Source: Styela clava (Eukaryota > Chordata > Ascidiacea > Stolidobranchia > Styelidae). From it: a stretch of DNA of 64,000 bases. The notes under the pieces are model-generated. The model was not told the origin of the DNA. It saw only the letters and a program-made list of their open reading frames with translations, and searched no databases. This document shows, piece by piece, positions 12,876 through 24,900 of this stretch; position 1 is the first letter of the stretch, and each line of letters starts with the position of its first letter. The stretch spans positions 23,498,001-23,562,000 of the forward strand of contig NC_135251.1 of assembly GCF_964204865.1 (NCBI RefSeq). The letters run 5' to 3'. The position numbers were made by a program, and so were the translations under genes.

Positions 12876-13771
12876 ACCATTGCACACTTTGCATTTTGTT
12901 AGTGTGTGATATGATAAGTGAATTATAACTATATAATTATATATATAAATTTATATAAGTGGAAAGTAGATGTAATATGTTATTTGAGCATCATTCATCG
13001 GTTGTTGCTTCTGCATGTCATGAGCGCGCTAATTTACATGCATAATCAGGTAAAGACGATTTATGACGTTATAATATCCGACGACAACAGCTTGTTGTGT
13101 AACATCAATGATAGTGTCCACTTTCTTTGTCAAACTATAGCCAGGCCATCACGACAAACTAATCATGATAAATTTGCTTGTGAACTATCATCACGCGTCT
13201 GTCCAAAATTTAATATCTTCAAACAAGTAATTGTGAAATTGCCTATAATTTTGATATTATAGCTAAAACGCCCATATTTTCAGAATACTTCATGAATTCT
13301 TGCTCATGGTATCGTTTGGAGACAAAATGAATGCTTGTTCGAGGCCATGTTTGGAGACAAACAAATGCTTTTCCAACGTCCTAATTGTTTGAAGATAGCA
13401 CAGAATGCTTGTCTATTGCTTTCAACGAAGGAAGCACGAATGCTTGGAGGCTTGCCTTAATTGGTAACAACATGATTGCTTGTCTAAGGCCTTGTTCGGA
13501 GACTACCCTATTGTGGGCTTTGCTGTCAATTGTGACAAATATGGGGAGTTTTGTCCCGAGCTTCTCACGTTATACACTGACCGCTGTATGAACAAAGAAT
13601 CTTTCCTGAGTACGCTCCCTGTCAAATCACGGCCCTTTCTTCGAAGGTTAGCTGGGTAAGTGGCAGGGTTTGTCTCCTGTGCAGTCCCGACGTCCTGTAG
13701 CAATGACTGCGGTCTTTGTGCACGGTTTTGTGAGGTGCAAAATATTTTCGACCGCTTATTAGAACGCTAAC

Positions 13772-14587
13772 AGATGTCCTGTCGATTTGGAAGTATAGTT
13801 GTCAACTCTAATGGTTGTACAAGCTAAAAACGATAGGCCAGGAAATATGTAACCGGATACTTGTGGCGGCACCAAATTGAATCTGTTTAATACTGACATA
13901 GGCAAACGACGGCCTGCCTGCCGAATTTGGCCCGTTGAGTGATTCAATCCGCCTGGTGCTCTCATAAACTTCTGCTTTCATTCAATTCTGCCTGCGCTAC
14001 ATTCTTACCATGTAATTTATTAGTCTATCTTTTCCCGAAGGTTTTTAATAGCCTTTTTCTTCATCCCTTTTCTGCAGCCTTATCCGTGTAAATTGATAGC
14101 TGAATCAATAAAATCTAATGTTTGCCCACACGAGTTAGTGAACAGATGTTCAGTCTGATTAATTACAACAAATCTAAACAAAATTATCAATAGATACTCA
14201 CCTTAAAACTGTTTTGACAAATGCCACAACCAAATTTTGATGTTTTAGCTAAAAATAAATTCAAGGAATTTGTTGAGATTGCGATTAGATTTAGTTGTTA
14301 CACGAGGCTTATTGTTTTCCACTTTTGCCTTTGTAGCACTGTAAATAAAATTCCGTTCATTAAATATAACTTTTATACGTCACACTTACATGGCCCGCCG
14401 GTTCAATGGGCAAAATTTTTGTCCCCTTATCTAAAACCTTGCCCACCCGTAGTCTAATAAAATCTTGTGGCGGCGAATGTGGTATAGTATGGTACACAAC
14501 ACAAGGAACGCGTGAGTGTGACCAGTGTTCTTAATGTACAGTAATAATATAACGATTGTCTTACAACTTGCTGGAAACCATTTAGAC
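13772..14587. other. intergenic, nothing recognised
   Basis: Short frames on both strands, with no supported gene or repeat structure. Confidence 0.5.
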
Positions 14588-14954
14588 CAGCGATTCCCAA
14601 AGTGGGCGAAACGCTCCCTTGTGTTCGTTTGCAATAACTTGGGGGGCGCTGATGGCGATTTAGACAATTGAGGGGCGCTGGATGTCAAACAGGGCGATTC
14701 GGGGCGCTGACATCAATAGGGGAACTCACAAAAAGGGTGATATTATATATAATTTACTATGCTATGGTTCAAACTAGTTTGCTTGTGATTTCGGTGTTGG
14801 AAATTTCTCGCTTTACGTAGAATATTAAATCCGTATTGTTTCGTAATAATACTAGTCTACCGCTACGGCATACCGGTACGCTTTCTTCACCATGCACTGC
14901 GCGTTTCGTTGTACTGTTTTGAATAACAGCTTCATTTTACTATCGGGTACTAGG

Positions 14955-15124
14955 CAAGGGTGGGATTCAAACTTTTTGTCAGCCGGTTCCTGCACAAAAG
15001 ACATATTTTTCAGCCGGTTCTGTTACAAACAGAACATTGACAGTAACCAGTAATGCTAACCGGTTCGCTGATCTCATAAAATTCCGTGAGACGGTTCTAT
15101 AGAACCGGCTGAATCACATCACTG
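14955..15124. mobile_element. nested hAT-type MITE
   Basis: The left end is CAAGGGTGGGATTCAAAC and the right end is GGCTGAATCACATCACTG, with internal CAGCCGGTTC and GAACCGGCTG inverted motifs. Flanks GTACTAGG and GTTCTATG agree at 6 of 8 positions, consistent with an old 8-bp duplication inside the larger hAT element. Confidence 0.7.
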
Positions 15125-16151
15125 GTTCTATGGTGTTTTGAAGCGGTAGTGTAAGTACAACACCCTTATGTTATAATTTTGGGTTTGTTAGGAGCAAGAC
15201 GTGAGAGCTGAGCATCAGATACCGGTAGGACCGTCTCGTCCGTCTCCATGTTGCGACTTAACTGGTTCATTTTTATTTGTTGAGTCATTGAATAATAAGG
15301 TTACATAATTAATACATAAATTGACAAACGGTAAAGATCTAGCTTGCTGTTAAATCATGTTGTGCTTGACATTGTTTATTGTCGGTTTATCATTTGTGTT
15401 GCGTAAGTTCAAAATAACGAATATAGTGATTTAAGCAGCATATTTAACTGATTTATATCAAAAACAGTATTATACATCTGTACATCGTGGTCCCAAAAAA
15501 AAACGGTACCATCTATTTCTCAATTACTTCTACGAAAATGGAGTGAATTATTCAAATTTGTCTACACTTGAACTACTGTTTGTACCCAAAAGTGTCGGAA
15601 AATCTAGGGCGTTTTGCACAAAAATTATGTTGTTTCTAGAATATGTTTCAAATGCCCTCCTCGGCATTGAAATAAGAATTGCATTCTTTTTGCAACATTG
15701 TCAATCACTCTACTTTGGGTATCTCTCTATTTATTTCTGCTATTGAAGCCTTGAGTTAACCACTCGTTTGAGGATTGTCCTGATACAAATTGTCCCTCGA
15801 CAAATATTAAAACATATCAAAATCTGAGAGGTTTCAGTCCGATAATTAAGATGCCCACTGTATGTCATTGCTGACTTCTCTCTCAGGAAAGCAAGCGTCT
15901 GATTTGATGTATAGGACGTCGCCTCGTTATGTTGGAAACACTGCTGGTCACCTCCATCAATCCCTCAAGTGATGTCCCAGAGTTTTCTCGGTACAACCAC
16001 GTAATGTTCTGTATTCACCGTTTGAACGCTTTAATTTCCATTGCATGTCCTGCGCTTCAGCAGAAAACTGAGTGGTTGAAAATTTTGCGAAACATCTGAG
16101 AAAATCATACGCAAACAGAAGTTCAAGCGCAAATAAAATTAAATAATTTTT

Positions 16152-16496
16152 TTGGAGATAGAAATTTTTGGTTTACATTTTCTAGATAACTCTGAATTTC
16201 CAGAAGCGAACATGCACCACTACCATTGGATTTATACTTTCAAATCCATGTTCAGTCTTTCAGTATTCCATCTTTTTTGGAACAGAATCAAATTTAAATA
16301 TCCTCATGTGTGCGATCGGGTTGAAAGTTTTTTTATTGCTCTTGCCAGCTCATTCCTGGTAGAGCGTGTATTTATTGCAGTGACCGCACTTTTACATATC
16401 AAGAGAGCTTCCCTCGACAGTGTCAGGCGAGGAGACATAAGACTTTATTTAACTGAAATGATGCTAGATAATATCAATCTAGTGGCATTTCACTAG
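16152..16496 (+). pseudogene. hAT transposase C-terminal (dimerisation) remnant, ZBED5-like
   Basis: About 114 codons are open. The segment FFIALASSFLVERVF followed by AVTALL and RRGDIRLYLTE is the hallmark C-terminal hAT dimerisation region as seen in domesticated ZBED5-type transposases (S-x-x-VER-x-F and RGDLRL-like motifs). No catalytic region or BED zinc finger remains, and the frame opens without a plausible ATG. It sits within the 14588-16627 element in the orientation expected for its right-hand end. Confidence 0.85.
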
Positions 16497-17056
16497 GCTC
16501 AACCTTCACATTATATATACTAATGATAAATGGAGAATAAAGTTGCTTTGACTTTTTTGTCAGAGGGGCGTTTGCTAGTTAAAAAGTTAACATGGGGCGC
16601 GGGTAAAAAATAGTTTGGGAAACACTGATTTAGACAGAAGCGCAAAGTTTTCGTACTTTGGTTCAGGGGAACATGTTCTAAAATTTTGATACCAGTATCC
16701 AACCAATTTTTCCAAACTTTTGTGTGTTCATTGTTTTGTATAACTTACGGTCAGCCGGAATATTTTTTTTCGGGGAAATCAAAGTAAACTTATACCGGTA
16801 CAGTACTGCAATATCAGACTATGCAGGATTGCAGGGACTATTTTTTCGCAAAAGTTAATTTTGTAATGTACTAATGCTGTAATGACGTGCAGATTGAATG
16901 ACTAGCCACAGGTGATAATTCTGAAATTATTAGGACATTGCACATTTTGAAGTGTTGATGTTTGGCAGTGCACAGATGTCAGGATGTACTGATGTAAGTG
17001 GGACACTCGCTGTACCACACGGTTCTGGGGTTACGGTAGGTTGTTCAGCTTAATCA

Positions 17057-17562
17057 TAGGCTTACCATACGTCCCGGTTTAGCCGGGACAGTCCCGGTTT
17101 TATCGTGTTTTTCCACCGTCCCGGCGATAGACTCAAATGTCCCGGTTTTGCAGTATGACAGTCATAAATAATTTTTCTATTTGATACTATTACAAAATTG
17201 CTTTTTTTTCAACGGACGCAGCCGATTTACCACTGATTTGCGTCTCACTCACTAGTTCAGATAGAGAGAAAATTGTTATGACATGACGTATGAACCATGC
17301 GTTAATATAACGCCCAAGTGTACTGTCGTTGAATCATCAAAATGTCGAAAACAAAGTGCAAGTTTTCTAATGAGTTGAACAATTTTCCGAAGACCAATAG
17401 AGGATTTTTCAATATAATTCACAGCTAATTTTGGTCCCTATAATAAGCCCACAATGGTATGGTAAACATTCAGAGTATTACTAAACCCCTAGAATCAAAC
17501 CAAAGTTGGCTTGTCCTATCCGCTTCGTCCCGGTTTTTTGTTTCAGAAATATGGTAAGCCTA
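17057..17562. mobile_element. non-autonomous hAT-like element (TAGGCTTACCATA ends)
   Basis: It begins TAGGCTTACCATACGTCCCG and ends ATATGGTAAGCCTA, giving a 13-bp inverted terminus. A perfect 8-bp target duplication, CTTAATCA, lies at 17049-17056 and 17563-17570. Several GTCCCGGTTT motifs lie near both ends. Confidence 0.93.
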
Positions 17563-17769
17563 CTTAATCATATGGCGAACCACGACCTCACGTATTGATA
17601 ACGCTCAGCAATTTCTGACGATAAGCCACACTGCCAAGCCATAGTTTGAGTGTTGACTGAAATCAGAAAATAGACCAAGCATGAACACAAAATTAACCTG
17701 TACAATACAGCAGTACGAGTATGCTTTTATGGTACCATACTGTAACCAAATGATTGAATGAAGTTGTTT

Positions 17770-17875
17770 CCAATTGTTACATTTTACCTAAACTGCCTAA
17801 AGTGTTCCTTTTCTTCTTGTCACCAATTGTTACATTTTACCTAAACTGCCTAAAGTGTTCCTTTTCTTCTTGTCA
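17770..17875. repeat. 53-bp tandem duplication upstream of INTS9
   Basis: Two identical 53-bp units, 17770-17822 and 17823-17875, each start CCAATTGTTACATTTTACC. The array ends about 107 bases before the INTS9 ATG, so it lies in the presumptive promoter or 5' UTR. Confidence 0.95.
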
Positions 17876-17982
17876 AGTAGCTATCACACTACACAAATAG
17901 GTCAATCGGACCATTGAATTAAAATAATACTGTGATAATTTATACACAAATTGGTGATATTGGCTGTGAACTGAATGCTATA

Positions 17983-19947
17983 ATGCGGGTTTATAATCTA
18001 TCACCAAGTGATACATGCCCATGCATTGTGCTGAAGTTCAAGTCTTGCACTATTATGCTCGACTGCTCCTTGGATTTATTATCTTCTCTGAAGTTTTTAC
18101 CTTGTGGATCTACTGAGAGAACCAGTGGAAAGCATTTGTCAAAATGGGTGCTACGAGACTCGGATGGGCAAGTTATTACTGATAATGAACTGAAAGAATG
18201 CTCGGGTTCAGTGTTTGTTGACAGTAGCCCTGAGTTTTGTATTCCTGAAATTGATCTTTTGGACCTGTCAACAGTTGATGTCATTTTAGTTTCAAATTAC
18301 TTCAATATGCTTGCTGTACCATACCTAACTGAATATTGCGGATTTCAAGGTGCTGTATATGCAACGGATCCTTCACACCAAATCGGACGTTTGTTCATGA
18401 AAGAAATGGTGCAATACTGTCATCGATTATCACCAACGTCCCAAGCAACAAAATGGAAAAATGAGGATTTAGAAAACAACCTACCTACATCATTGAGAGA
18501 TGTTTGGAATAACGATGTTCTTTCATGGAGACAGTGTTACAATGAAAATGATTTACACAATGCACTTTCAAGGGTGCATGTTGTTGGTTATGCAGAAAAA
18601 ATCAGCATATTTGGAAGTTTAACAATAAGCGCGTACAGTTCTGGATTTGCGATTGGAAGCTGTAACTGGTGTATAAATTCAGACTATGAAAAGATAGTAT
18701 ACATGTCTGATAGCTCGTCTTTAACAACACATCCGCAGCCGATGGATATTACACCATTGAGGAACAGTGATGCTTTAATATTTACTGGATTAAGTAGAAT
18801 GCCCACAAATAATCCAGATAATATGATAAGTGAATTTTGTAGTTGTTTAGCTGTAACGCTGAAAGCTGGTGGTAATGTCTTGGTTCCATGTTTTCCATCT
18901 GGTCTTGTTTATGATTTACTTGAATGCCTTCTTGCTTATTTAGACCAAGCTGGTTTAACAAACATTCCAATATATTTTATATCACCTGTCGCTAAAGACT
19001 CATTGGCATTTTCACAGGTTTATTCTGAATGGCTTCATCCAAACAAGCAAAATAAAGTATACTTACCTGAACCACCATTTCCACATGATGAACTGATTGC
19101 AATGGGCAAACTTAAGGTTTTTTCTAGTATCCATGAAGGTCTGTCTGCATCTTTCAAAAAGCCATGTATTGTCTTTGCTGGCCATCCATCACTACGATTT
19201 GGCGATGCTGTACATTTTATAGAAATGTGGAAAAATTCAGCAACTAACTCTGTCATATTTGTTGAACCAAATTTTCCATATCTAGAAGTTTTGGCTCCAT
19301 TTCAACCCCTCCAAATGAAAGCGTATCATTTTGAAATTGATACTCGAACAAATCCATCGGCAGCAAATTTAATATTAAATGATTTAAAAGCAAAACATGT
19401 TATTGTGCCGACAAGTTATACAAAACCACCTGTTTTGCATCCCCATAGAACTGATCTCTGTCTTCAGTTGAACCAACCTCTGCTTTGCATGGACAGAAAA
19501 TCAGTTTTACCAATTGATGTCAAAAGACAATTTGAAAAGGTTCAGCTTTCTGCTGATTTGTCAGCGACATTATTACCTGCTGAAGTTAGACCTGGAGTAA
19601 TGCTTGCCGCATTATCAGGTGAACTTGTAGTCAAAGACAATAAGCATAAGTTAAAACTAGTCACCAAGCCAACTCCAGGAAGCAAAAAAAGAAAATTTCA
19701 GGAAGTAAGTGCTTTACACCGACCTCTTATGTGGGGAAAACTTCATGTTGATAATCTGCTTGACAATTTGATTAAAGAAGGCTACACAAATGCTAAAGTG
19801 GAGGATACATCTTCTGGTCATATGATTCTTCTTCGAGACACAATTATTCAAATTGACGAAGATTCAACTCATATTGTGTGCGAAGGAAATGAATCGTTGA
19901 GAATAAAATTGAGGGATATTTTACTAAGAAGCTTGTCTGGATTGTGA
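17983..19947 (+). CDS. INTS9: Integrator complex subunit 9 (intronless frame)
   Basis: INTS9 is the pseudo-enzyme partner of the INTS11 endonuclease in the nuclear Integrator complex, which cleaves snRNA 3' ends and attenuates Pol II transcription. The 654-aa frame is close to the usual length of about 650-660 aa. Recognisable parts: N-terminal LKFKSCTIMLDCSLD (metallo-beta-lactamase fold start), LKECSGSVFVDSSPEFC, LSTVDVILVSNYFNML where the catalytic HxHxDH of INTS11/CPSF73 is missing as is normal for INTS9, TTHPQPMD, GGNVLVPCFPSG and GHPSLRFGD (beta-CASP region), a basic linker GSKKRKF, and a C-terminal INTS11-binding domain with EDSTHIVC. I start at the ATG at 17983 (MRVYNLSPSDTCPC) because family homology begins there; an upstream in-frame GTG is not a eukaryotic start. 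AATAAA at 19954 is the likely poly(A) signal. The complete absence of introns suggests a retrogene or lineage-wide intron loss. Confidence 0.96.
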   Translation: MRVYNLSPSDTCPCIVLKFKSCTIMLDCSLDLLSSLKFLPCGSTERTSGKHLSKWVLRDSDGQVITDNELKECSGSVFVDSSPEFCIPEIDLLDLSTVDVILVSNYFNMLAVPYLTEYCGFQGAVYATDPSHQIGRLFMKEMVQYCHRLSPTSQATKWKNEDLENNLPTSLRDVWNNDVLSWRQCYNENDLHNALSRVHVVGYAEKISIFGSLTISAYSSGFAIGSCNWCINSDYEKIVYMSDSSSLTTHPQPMDITPLRNSDALIFTGLSRMPTNNPDNMISEFCSCLAVTLKAGGNVLVPCFPSGLVYDLLECLLAYLDQAGLTNIPIYFISPVAKDSLAFSQVYSEWLHPNKQNKVYLPEPPFPHDELIAMGKLKVFSSIHEGLSASFKKPCIVFAGHPSLRFGDAVHFIEMWKNSATNSVIFVEPNFPYLEVLAPFQPLQMKAYHFEIDTRTNPSAANLILNDLKAKHVIVPTSYTKPPVLHPHRTDLCLQLNQPLLCMDRKSVLPIDVKRQFEKVQLSADLSATLLPAEVRPGVMLAALSGELVVKDNKHKLKLVTKPTPGSKKRKFQEVSALHRPLMWGKLHVDNLLDNLIKEGYTNAKVEDTSSGHMILLRDTIIQIDEDSTHIVCEGNESLRIKLRDILLRSLSGL

Positions 19948-19953
19948 ATCAAA

Positions 19954-19959
19954 AATAAA
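19954..19959 (+). terminator. poly(A) signal AATAAA of INTS9
   Basis: AATAAA starts only 7 bases after the INTS9 stop, giving a very short 3' UTR. The remaining 19960-20286 shows nothing else. Confidence 0.6.
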
Positions 19960-20286
19960 AATAATTTTACACGATTGTAATTTTTAAAAAGTATTTTATG
20001 TTTCTGCATTTTGTGCCAGCAGTCATCCATTTCAGCACATCTTACTAAATTGTTTAAGAAAAGGCCAACTTCATCTCAATATTTGCTTAAACCAAATCGC
20101 TGATTCAGTACCATTCTGCTGGTATTTATGATGGGACAGGAAGTGGAAATGAATAGTGTTGCTAAATTCTTGTTGTTGTTCTGGAATAAAAGGCCCTTTT
20201 CCACAATCTAATGAGAAATCCATTTTAAATTTTCAGTTTTTCAAAACATCGAATATGTGAAATTTTATTTTGAAATATCTCTATGG

Positions 20287-20886
20287 CAGGGGTCGGGAAC
20301 CTATGGCTCCTTTAGTGACGGCATATGGCTCCCAGAAGAATCTAATATTCTTATGCTATGCTTACTATTGTTACGAGATTTCGAACTCTTTTATAGCCAC
20401 ATTTGGCAGAAAAATTGCCAATACGTTTGAAACGGCGCTTCCAGCGCATGTCTATGTTATGTAAGAGAATCACCAGATAGGCATTTTGACGAAACTAGGG
20501 GATTCTGGAACATATTTTGTGACCTCACAAAGCGATAGAGTTGCGGAGCAATAGAGAAAGCTTTTTGTACGTACTGGTTGTACAGTATTTGTCATATACA
20601 GATCGGACTAGTAAAGCTAGTGTTTTAAAATACTACGGAGATGCCTGAACGAAAGAAGGGAGATGAGTATCGTAGATTTCAACTTGTGCTGCATGTGAAC
20701 AGCCGTTCAAGGCATGCAGCATCAGAAGTCACATTAAATGTATATTGACATATATGTGTTGACTTTTGAGTAAAAATTTCAGGCCTGATTAAGTTAAGAA
20801 ATGCATTTATGGTTCGCACGGAAATGCAATTGAAAATATATGTACTTTTTATGGCTCTCTTAACCAAAAAGGTTCCTGACCCCCTG
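20287..20886. mobile_element. hAT-type MITE, 600 bp
   Basis: The termini are CAGGGGTCGGGAACC and GGTTCCTGACCCCCTG (imperfect inverted repeats). A perfect 8-bp target duplication, CTCTATGG, lies at 20279-20286 and 20887-20894. No transposase frame is present. Confidence 0.95.
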
Positions 20887-20894
20887 CTCTATGG

Positions 20895-21805
20895 GGTCCT
20901 GATGGGACCGATATTTCAACAAAAATAAAAGATGGAACACTCTTTACTCCGACTGCCACTTTCCGATCTCTTCAAACTCAGTGCCAGTACCATCGAGGTG
21001 TAAAGACCTTAATGGCCGGTACCGATGCTCTACATTCGTTCTCTTTTAAGAACCGGTGTCTTATTCTATAACAACCAGTGTACGGTATATTAGAGAATCT
21101 CGGGTAGATAATATGATTTATTTTCGATCATAACCAGGACTACGCATTGCAGTGAGAAATATTGGACCTGCAGGGTCGTCTGAGGAGCAAAAAATCAAAT
21201 ATTATTGCATTCATTTCACCTCTGATTCCACCCCGCGCCCAAGAGTAGATAGATCGCTTATCTCTAACCGATATGTGACGTGACTGTAACTCGGTCTTTC
21301 CATTGCTTTAGATTTTTGTAGGATCTTTCACAGGAGTCCCCATAGTCGGCCTCAACGGTGTAGCGTTCACTATTCTTGGCTAGTACTTTTGTTCACGTGA
21401 CCCCCATTTCACATGTCATTCTCTCTTTTTTTGCCGGATTGCGATAATGGGCTATTCGTTGAATCGTTGCTCTGTATTTTTTGCGTTCATTCCGTGCCTT
21501 TCTGCCGCGTAATAAAGCCCTTTGCTTTTGTCATCAGACTGTCGAACCTATTGTATCACTTTGCAGCACACGGATCCTTCGAAGGGTGTGACTAATTTGA
21601 CGCACATACTTATTTGCGAAACCGTATCGCTGCTCTTAGGACTTCCAGGGTAGATATTGATTTTTTTCGCATCGAACCCGGATAACTCACTCGCATCACC
21701 GGTTTGTCACTATTGCCTGTTCTGCACACGTGTTTGCGATCAGCTATATGTTGTTATCAGTCAAAACACTACGTTCGATTTGTTTTTTAATGACATAAAA
21801 TACGA
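20895..21805. other. intergenic, nothing recognised
   Basis: No supported gene. CAGGGTAG at about 21651 could be a hAT terminus, but I found no matching partner. Confidence 0.4.
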
Positions 21806-21996
21806 TCAAAGGCTTTTTTTCACCAACAAATACACCACGATCCATAAAATAAGACAATCCATACACTTTTCCATCCATTTGCGTGAGGGTAAACGAAAAA
21901 TCGCATTTGGTGTTGTTTCGTCATAAAAAATAACCAGAAAAATCTTCTGACATATTGTTACATCACTAATTTCACTGAATTGACTAGTGTAATGGC
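21806..21996 (-). mobile_element. older hAT MITE, left half (split by a later insertion)
   Basis: In reverse complement this matches the interior of the intact MITE at 42232-42488 and the copy at 39530-39770 (shared ATTAGTGATG and GACGAAACAACACCAAATGCG). The homology stops at 21996 and resumes at 25191, which brackets the 3.2-kb element between them. Confidence 0.75.
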
Positions 21997-24900
21997 TAGG
22001 GTTACAATATTTTTGTGACCTCAAAGCGGGACGCCTCCGAAGATCATATAGGCCGCGAGCCGAGCCCCTGAAAAACGCCTAGAAAGTGAGTTTCGTAGCG
22101 CACATCAGGTAACTACCTGAAAATGATTTTAAAATGTTCCTTAAAAATTTCGTAACAAATATTGCCTTGTTCCCACTTCCAAAAGTTGCACGTTTTACGG
22201 AAAGGACGCTTTTACTACAAGAAATATGTGCTACGATCTGTCCTATATTCTCTACATTTTCGGCATGGAACAATGACTTCTGCATGACGTAACAATTGAA
22301 TTAAACCAGCTGTTAGCGAGCGGATGAATATTAGTTATTACTGCTCGACCTTGCGCTGAGTTGGGCAGGCTTTCCATAGCCCTGTTTAGTTATTATTAGT
22401 TAAGTTATGCTAAGACGTTGTTGAAAAATGTATAAGTAAGTTATTAAACACTTGTAGATCCTTACCACGGATATGGGCCGTGAGACGAAGCCATGAAAAC
22501 GCCCAGAAAATGAGTTTCGTAGCGCACATCTGGTACCGTAACTAAATAAATTCTTCAGTTTTGTGTGAAAACGAACATAATGAACGCATTACAGCTTGTT
22601 CCACAATCCTGGTGCGAAATTGAATATAAGAGGTTCCCGGAAATTCAATAACCATAAGTTCACAACACATACATAAGAACTATGCAATTCGAGAGCCCTA
22701 CAGCACACTAACACAAATGTATTCCTGTAATGTTTTGCCTGACCAAAATCGGACTTCCTCAGTCAATCATAATTTATTAGGTAGATTACGAAAAATATGG
22801 CAAACATGTAACCAACAACAAAAAATACTTTAATTGTGTGACAGGAGTTGGGAGTGAGCTCGAAAGCAGCGACACCAACAACGCTGATTCACATTTGCGA
22901 ATAAATTTTATGTAATAACCACAAGCAGTTTACAACAAGAACAGCATAAAAAGCTACATCCATTTTATAGAGGCTATCAAACGTATTTATTTTTAAGCAA
23001 TGAAGTCACAAATTAACATCATGAGCACGAAAACACAAATAAATCAGTTATTTCTCACTTAGAAATTTACAGCAAAAGTCAAGAAAATTAAATGAATGTA
23101 CAATATGTACATAAAATAGTGAACAGAAATATTACAATTTACAATTAATCTTTTTTTAGTTTATGTGGTTATGTATTTGAACAAAGGCAATAATATTTCT
23201 AGAAACAGGACTACGACACTAACAAATGTCCGAAAAAACAACAAATAAATGATACTTATTAAATCAACTGTAATATCTAATTCACTTTCTTCTGAATTGT
23301 TTTCGAAATCCACTATCTCAAAAATCGACTTTTCCTCTATAAGTGTACTGTGATTTTTGCAGTCAATACAAAAACAAAAATCTGTGCAATTTAAGTTGAT
23401 TTTGGCACACTTTCATAAATTATTTTGACTATTTTTCTTACACTTGCAGTTTGCCAACTCAAGAACTGATTTGAGGGCCACATGCTTCTTCAGTGAATCA
23501 TTGTTGGGTGGAGAGTATAATCCTTATGTTTGACAGTGTTAAATAGACGTTCTTCATATCCTTTTCAAATTCCTCAGCTTTATTTATTAATGCCTCGTTA
23601 ACCTCAAAAGATCTTCATAGTCGAGGGAAAAAAATGAATTGAAAATCTCAATGAAGTCTCCAACATGAATTTGATGGGCAGTTCCAATTGCAGAAAAGTG
23701 CTAAAGTATTTCAATGTGAATAGCCCATCTAAGCTGTTTGCAACTATTATGATTCTCATATACCTTTAAGCTTCAAGACTTCTTGTTTAATCCATTTTAT
23801 AGCACTGATAGCAGCAGGGATCAGGAGCCTGCGTTAGGTCGGATTGGTGGAACATTGCCGTTTTCTTTTGTAGTACAGTATCTAAAATGAGGAAGAAAAT
23901 AATATTTGGAGCAGCATGAGTTTAAAAATACCCCTAAACACTAACTAATACCTTGAATACATAATGCATTTTATCTGATGTACTAAATGAGCGTATATAT
24001 GCGCATTGCATGTACTACAGTCCAGCAGTGTTTGCATACCATTACTAGACTATATCTACACTAAATTTTGATATATCACAGTCTGAAATGTCCTATGACA
24101 GTATGAGTATGGACTATAGACTATATTTTAAAACATCAACTGTTTGTCTACAACTTGATTTCTCACCTCTCAATCGTTTCCAATGCTACCTTTCTTTCCA
24201 CTCCGGCATAACTTATCATTGCTTCCCAGGTTCTTGTCGACTCTATGAATTTAGATTTAGACCAACCGACATTAGTGAAATTGAATAATTTCTTCTCTTT
24301 CACACAATCGTGCATTACAGAAACAGCCATTCATTTATATTTCCAAATATGCTGTGGCCTATATAGTAATATAAGTCTGCTGAATAGTCAAGAAGAGTCA
24401 TTAAATTAATCATAAACATTTCATGCAAGCCAGAAAATATCGTTGTTTGTGACATATTATTCTAGGTCTAGCCTTCCTTGGAGTTACCGCTCCGTACGGT
24501 ACCTATTTAACAACGTCTTATGAGCTAGTGCTCAACTAATATTGCTATTTATGGTAAGGATATACAAGTGTTTAATATCTTACCCATACTTTTCAACACC
24601 TCTTTAGAATAACTGAACTAATACTACCGGTAACCGAAAAAAACTATGGAAAGGCTACTCAACGCAAAAGCGAGCAGTTGTAGTACATCTGATATTCATC
24701 CGACCAATGGGGATCCACCTACAGCTGACTAACTTGACTGTTACGTCGTGCAGAAGTCTGCGTTCATTGGCCCATGATACCGGAAAAGCAGAGAAAATAG
24801 GACAGATGGTAACACATATTTATTGTAGTAAAAGTGTCTTTTCTGTAAAACGTGCAACTTTTGGAAGTGGGAACAAGGCAATATTTGTTACTAAATTTCT

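Larger units (their letters stand above)
11755..13771 (+). repeat. direct duplicated block, copy 2 (with SINE insertion)
   Basis: This is the second copy of the block at 5585-8070, in the same order and orientation. It is interrupted by a tRNA-derived SINE at about 12606-12875 that copy 1 lacks. A degenerate minisatellite of GGAGACAACA/AATGCTTGT units occupies about 13310-13510 and parallels the one in copy 1. Duplicated material resumes at 13014 and ends near 13771. Confidence 0.8.
14588..16627 (+). mobile_element. hAT transposon (about 2 kb) with degraded transposase
   Basis: The terminal inverted repeats are CAGCGATTCCCAAAGT at the left and TAGTTTGGGAAACACTG at the right. A perfect 8-bp target duplication, ATTTAGAC, lies at 14580-14587 and 16628-16635. 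Near its right end is a transposase C-terminal remnant (16152-16496), and it carries a nested 170-bp element (14955-15124). Element length and the broken frame show it is non-autonomous now. Confidence 0.93.

Noticed and set aside
17932-17982. In-frame extension of INTS9 upstream of 17983
   Set aside because: It would start at GTG, which is not used in nuclear animal genes, and INTS9 homology starts at the ATG at 17983.
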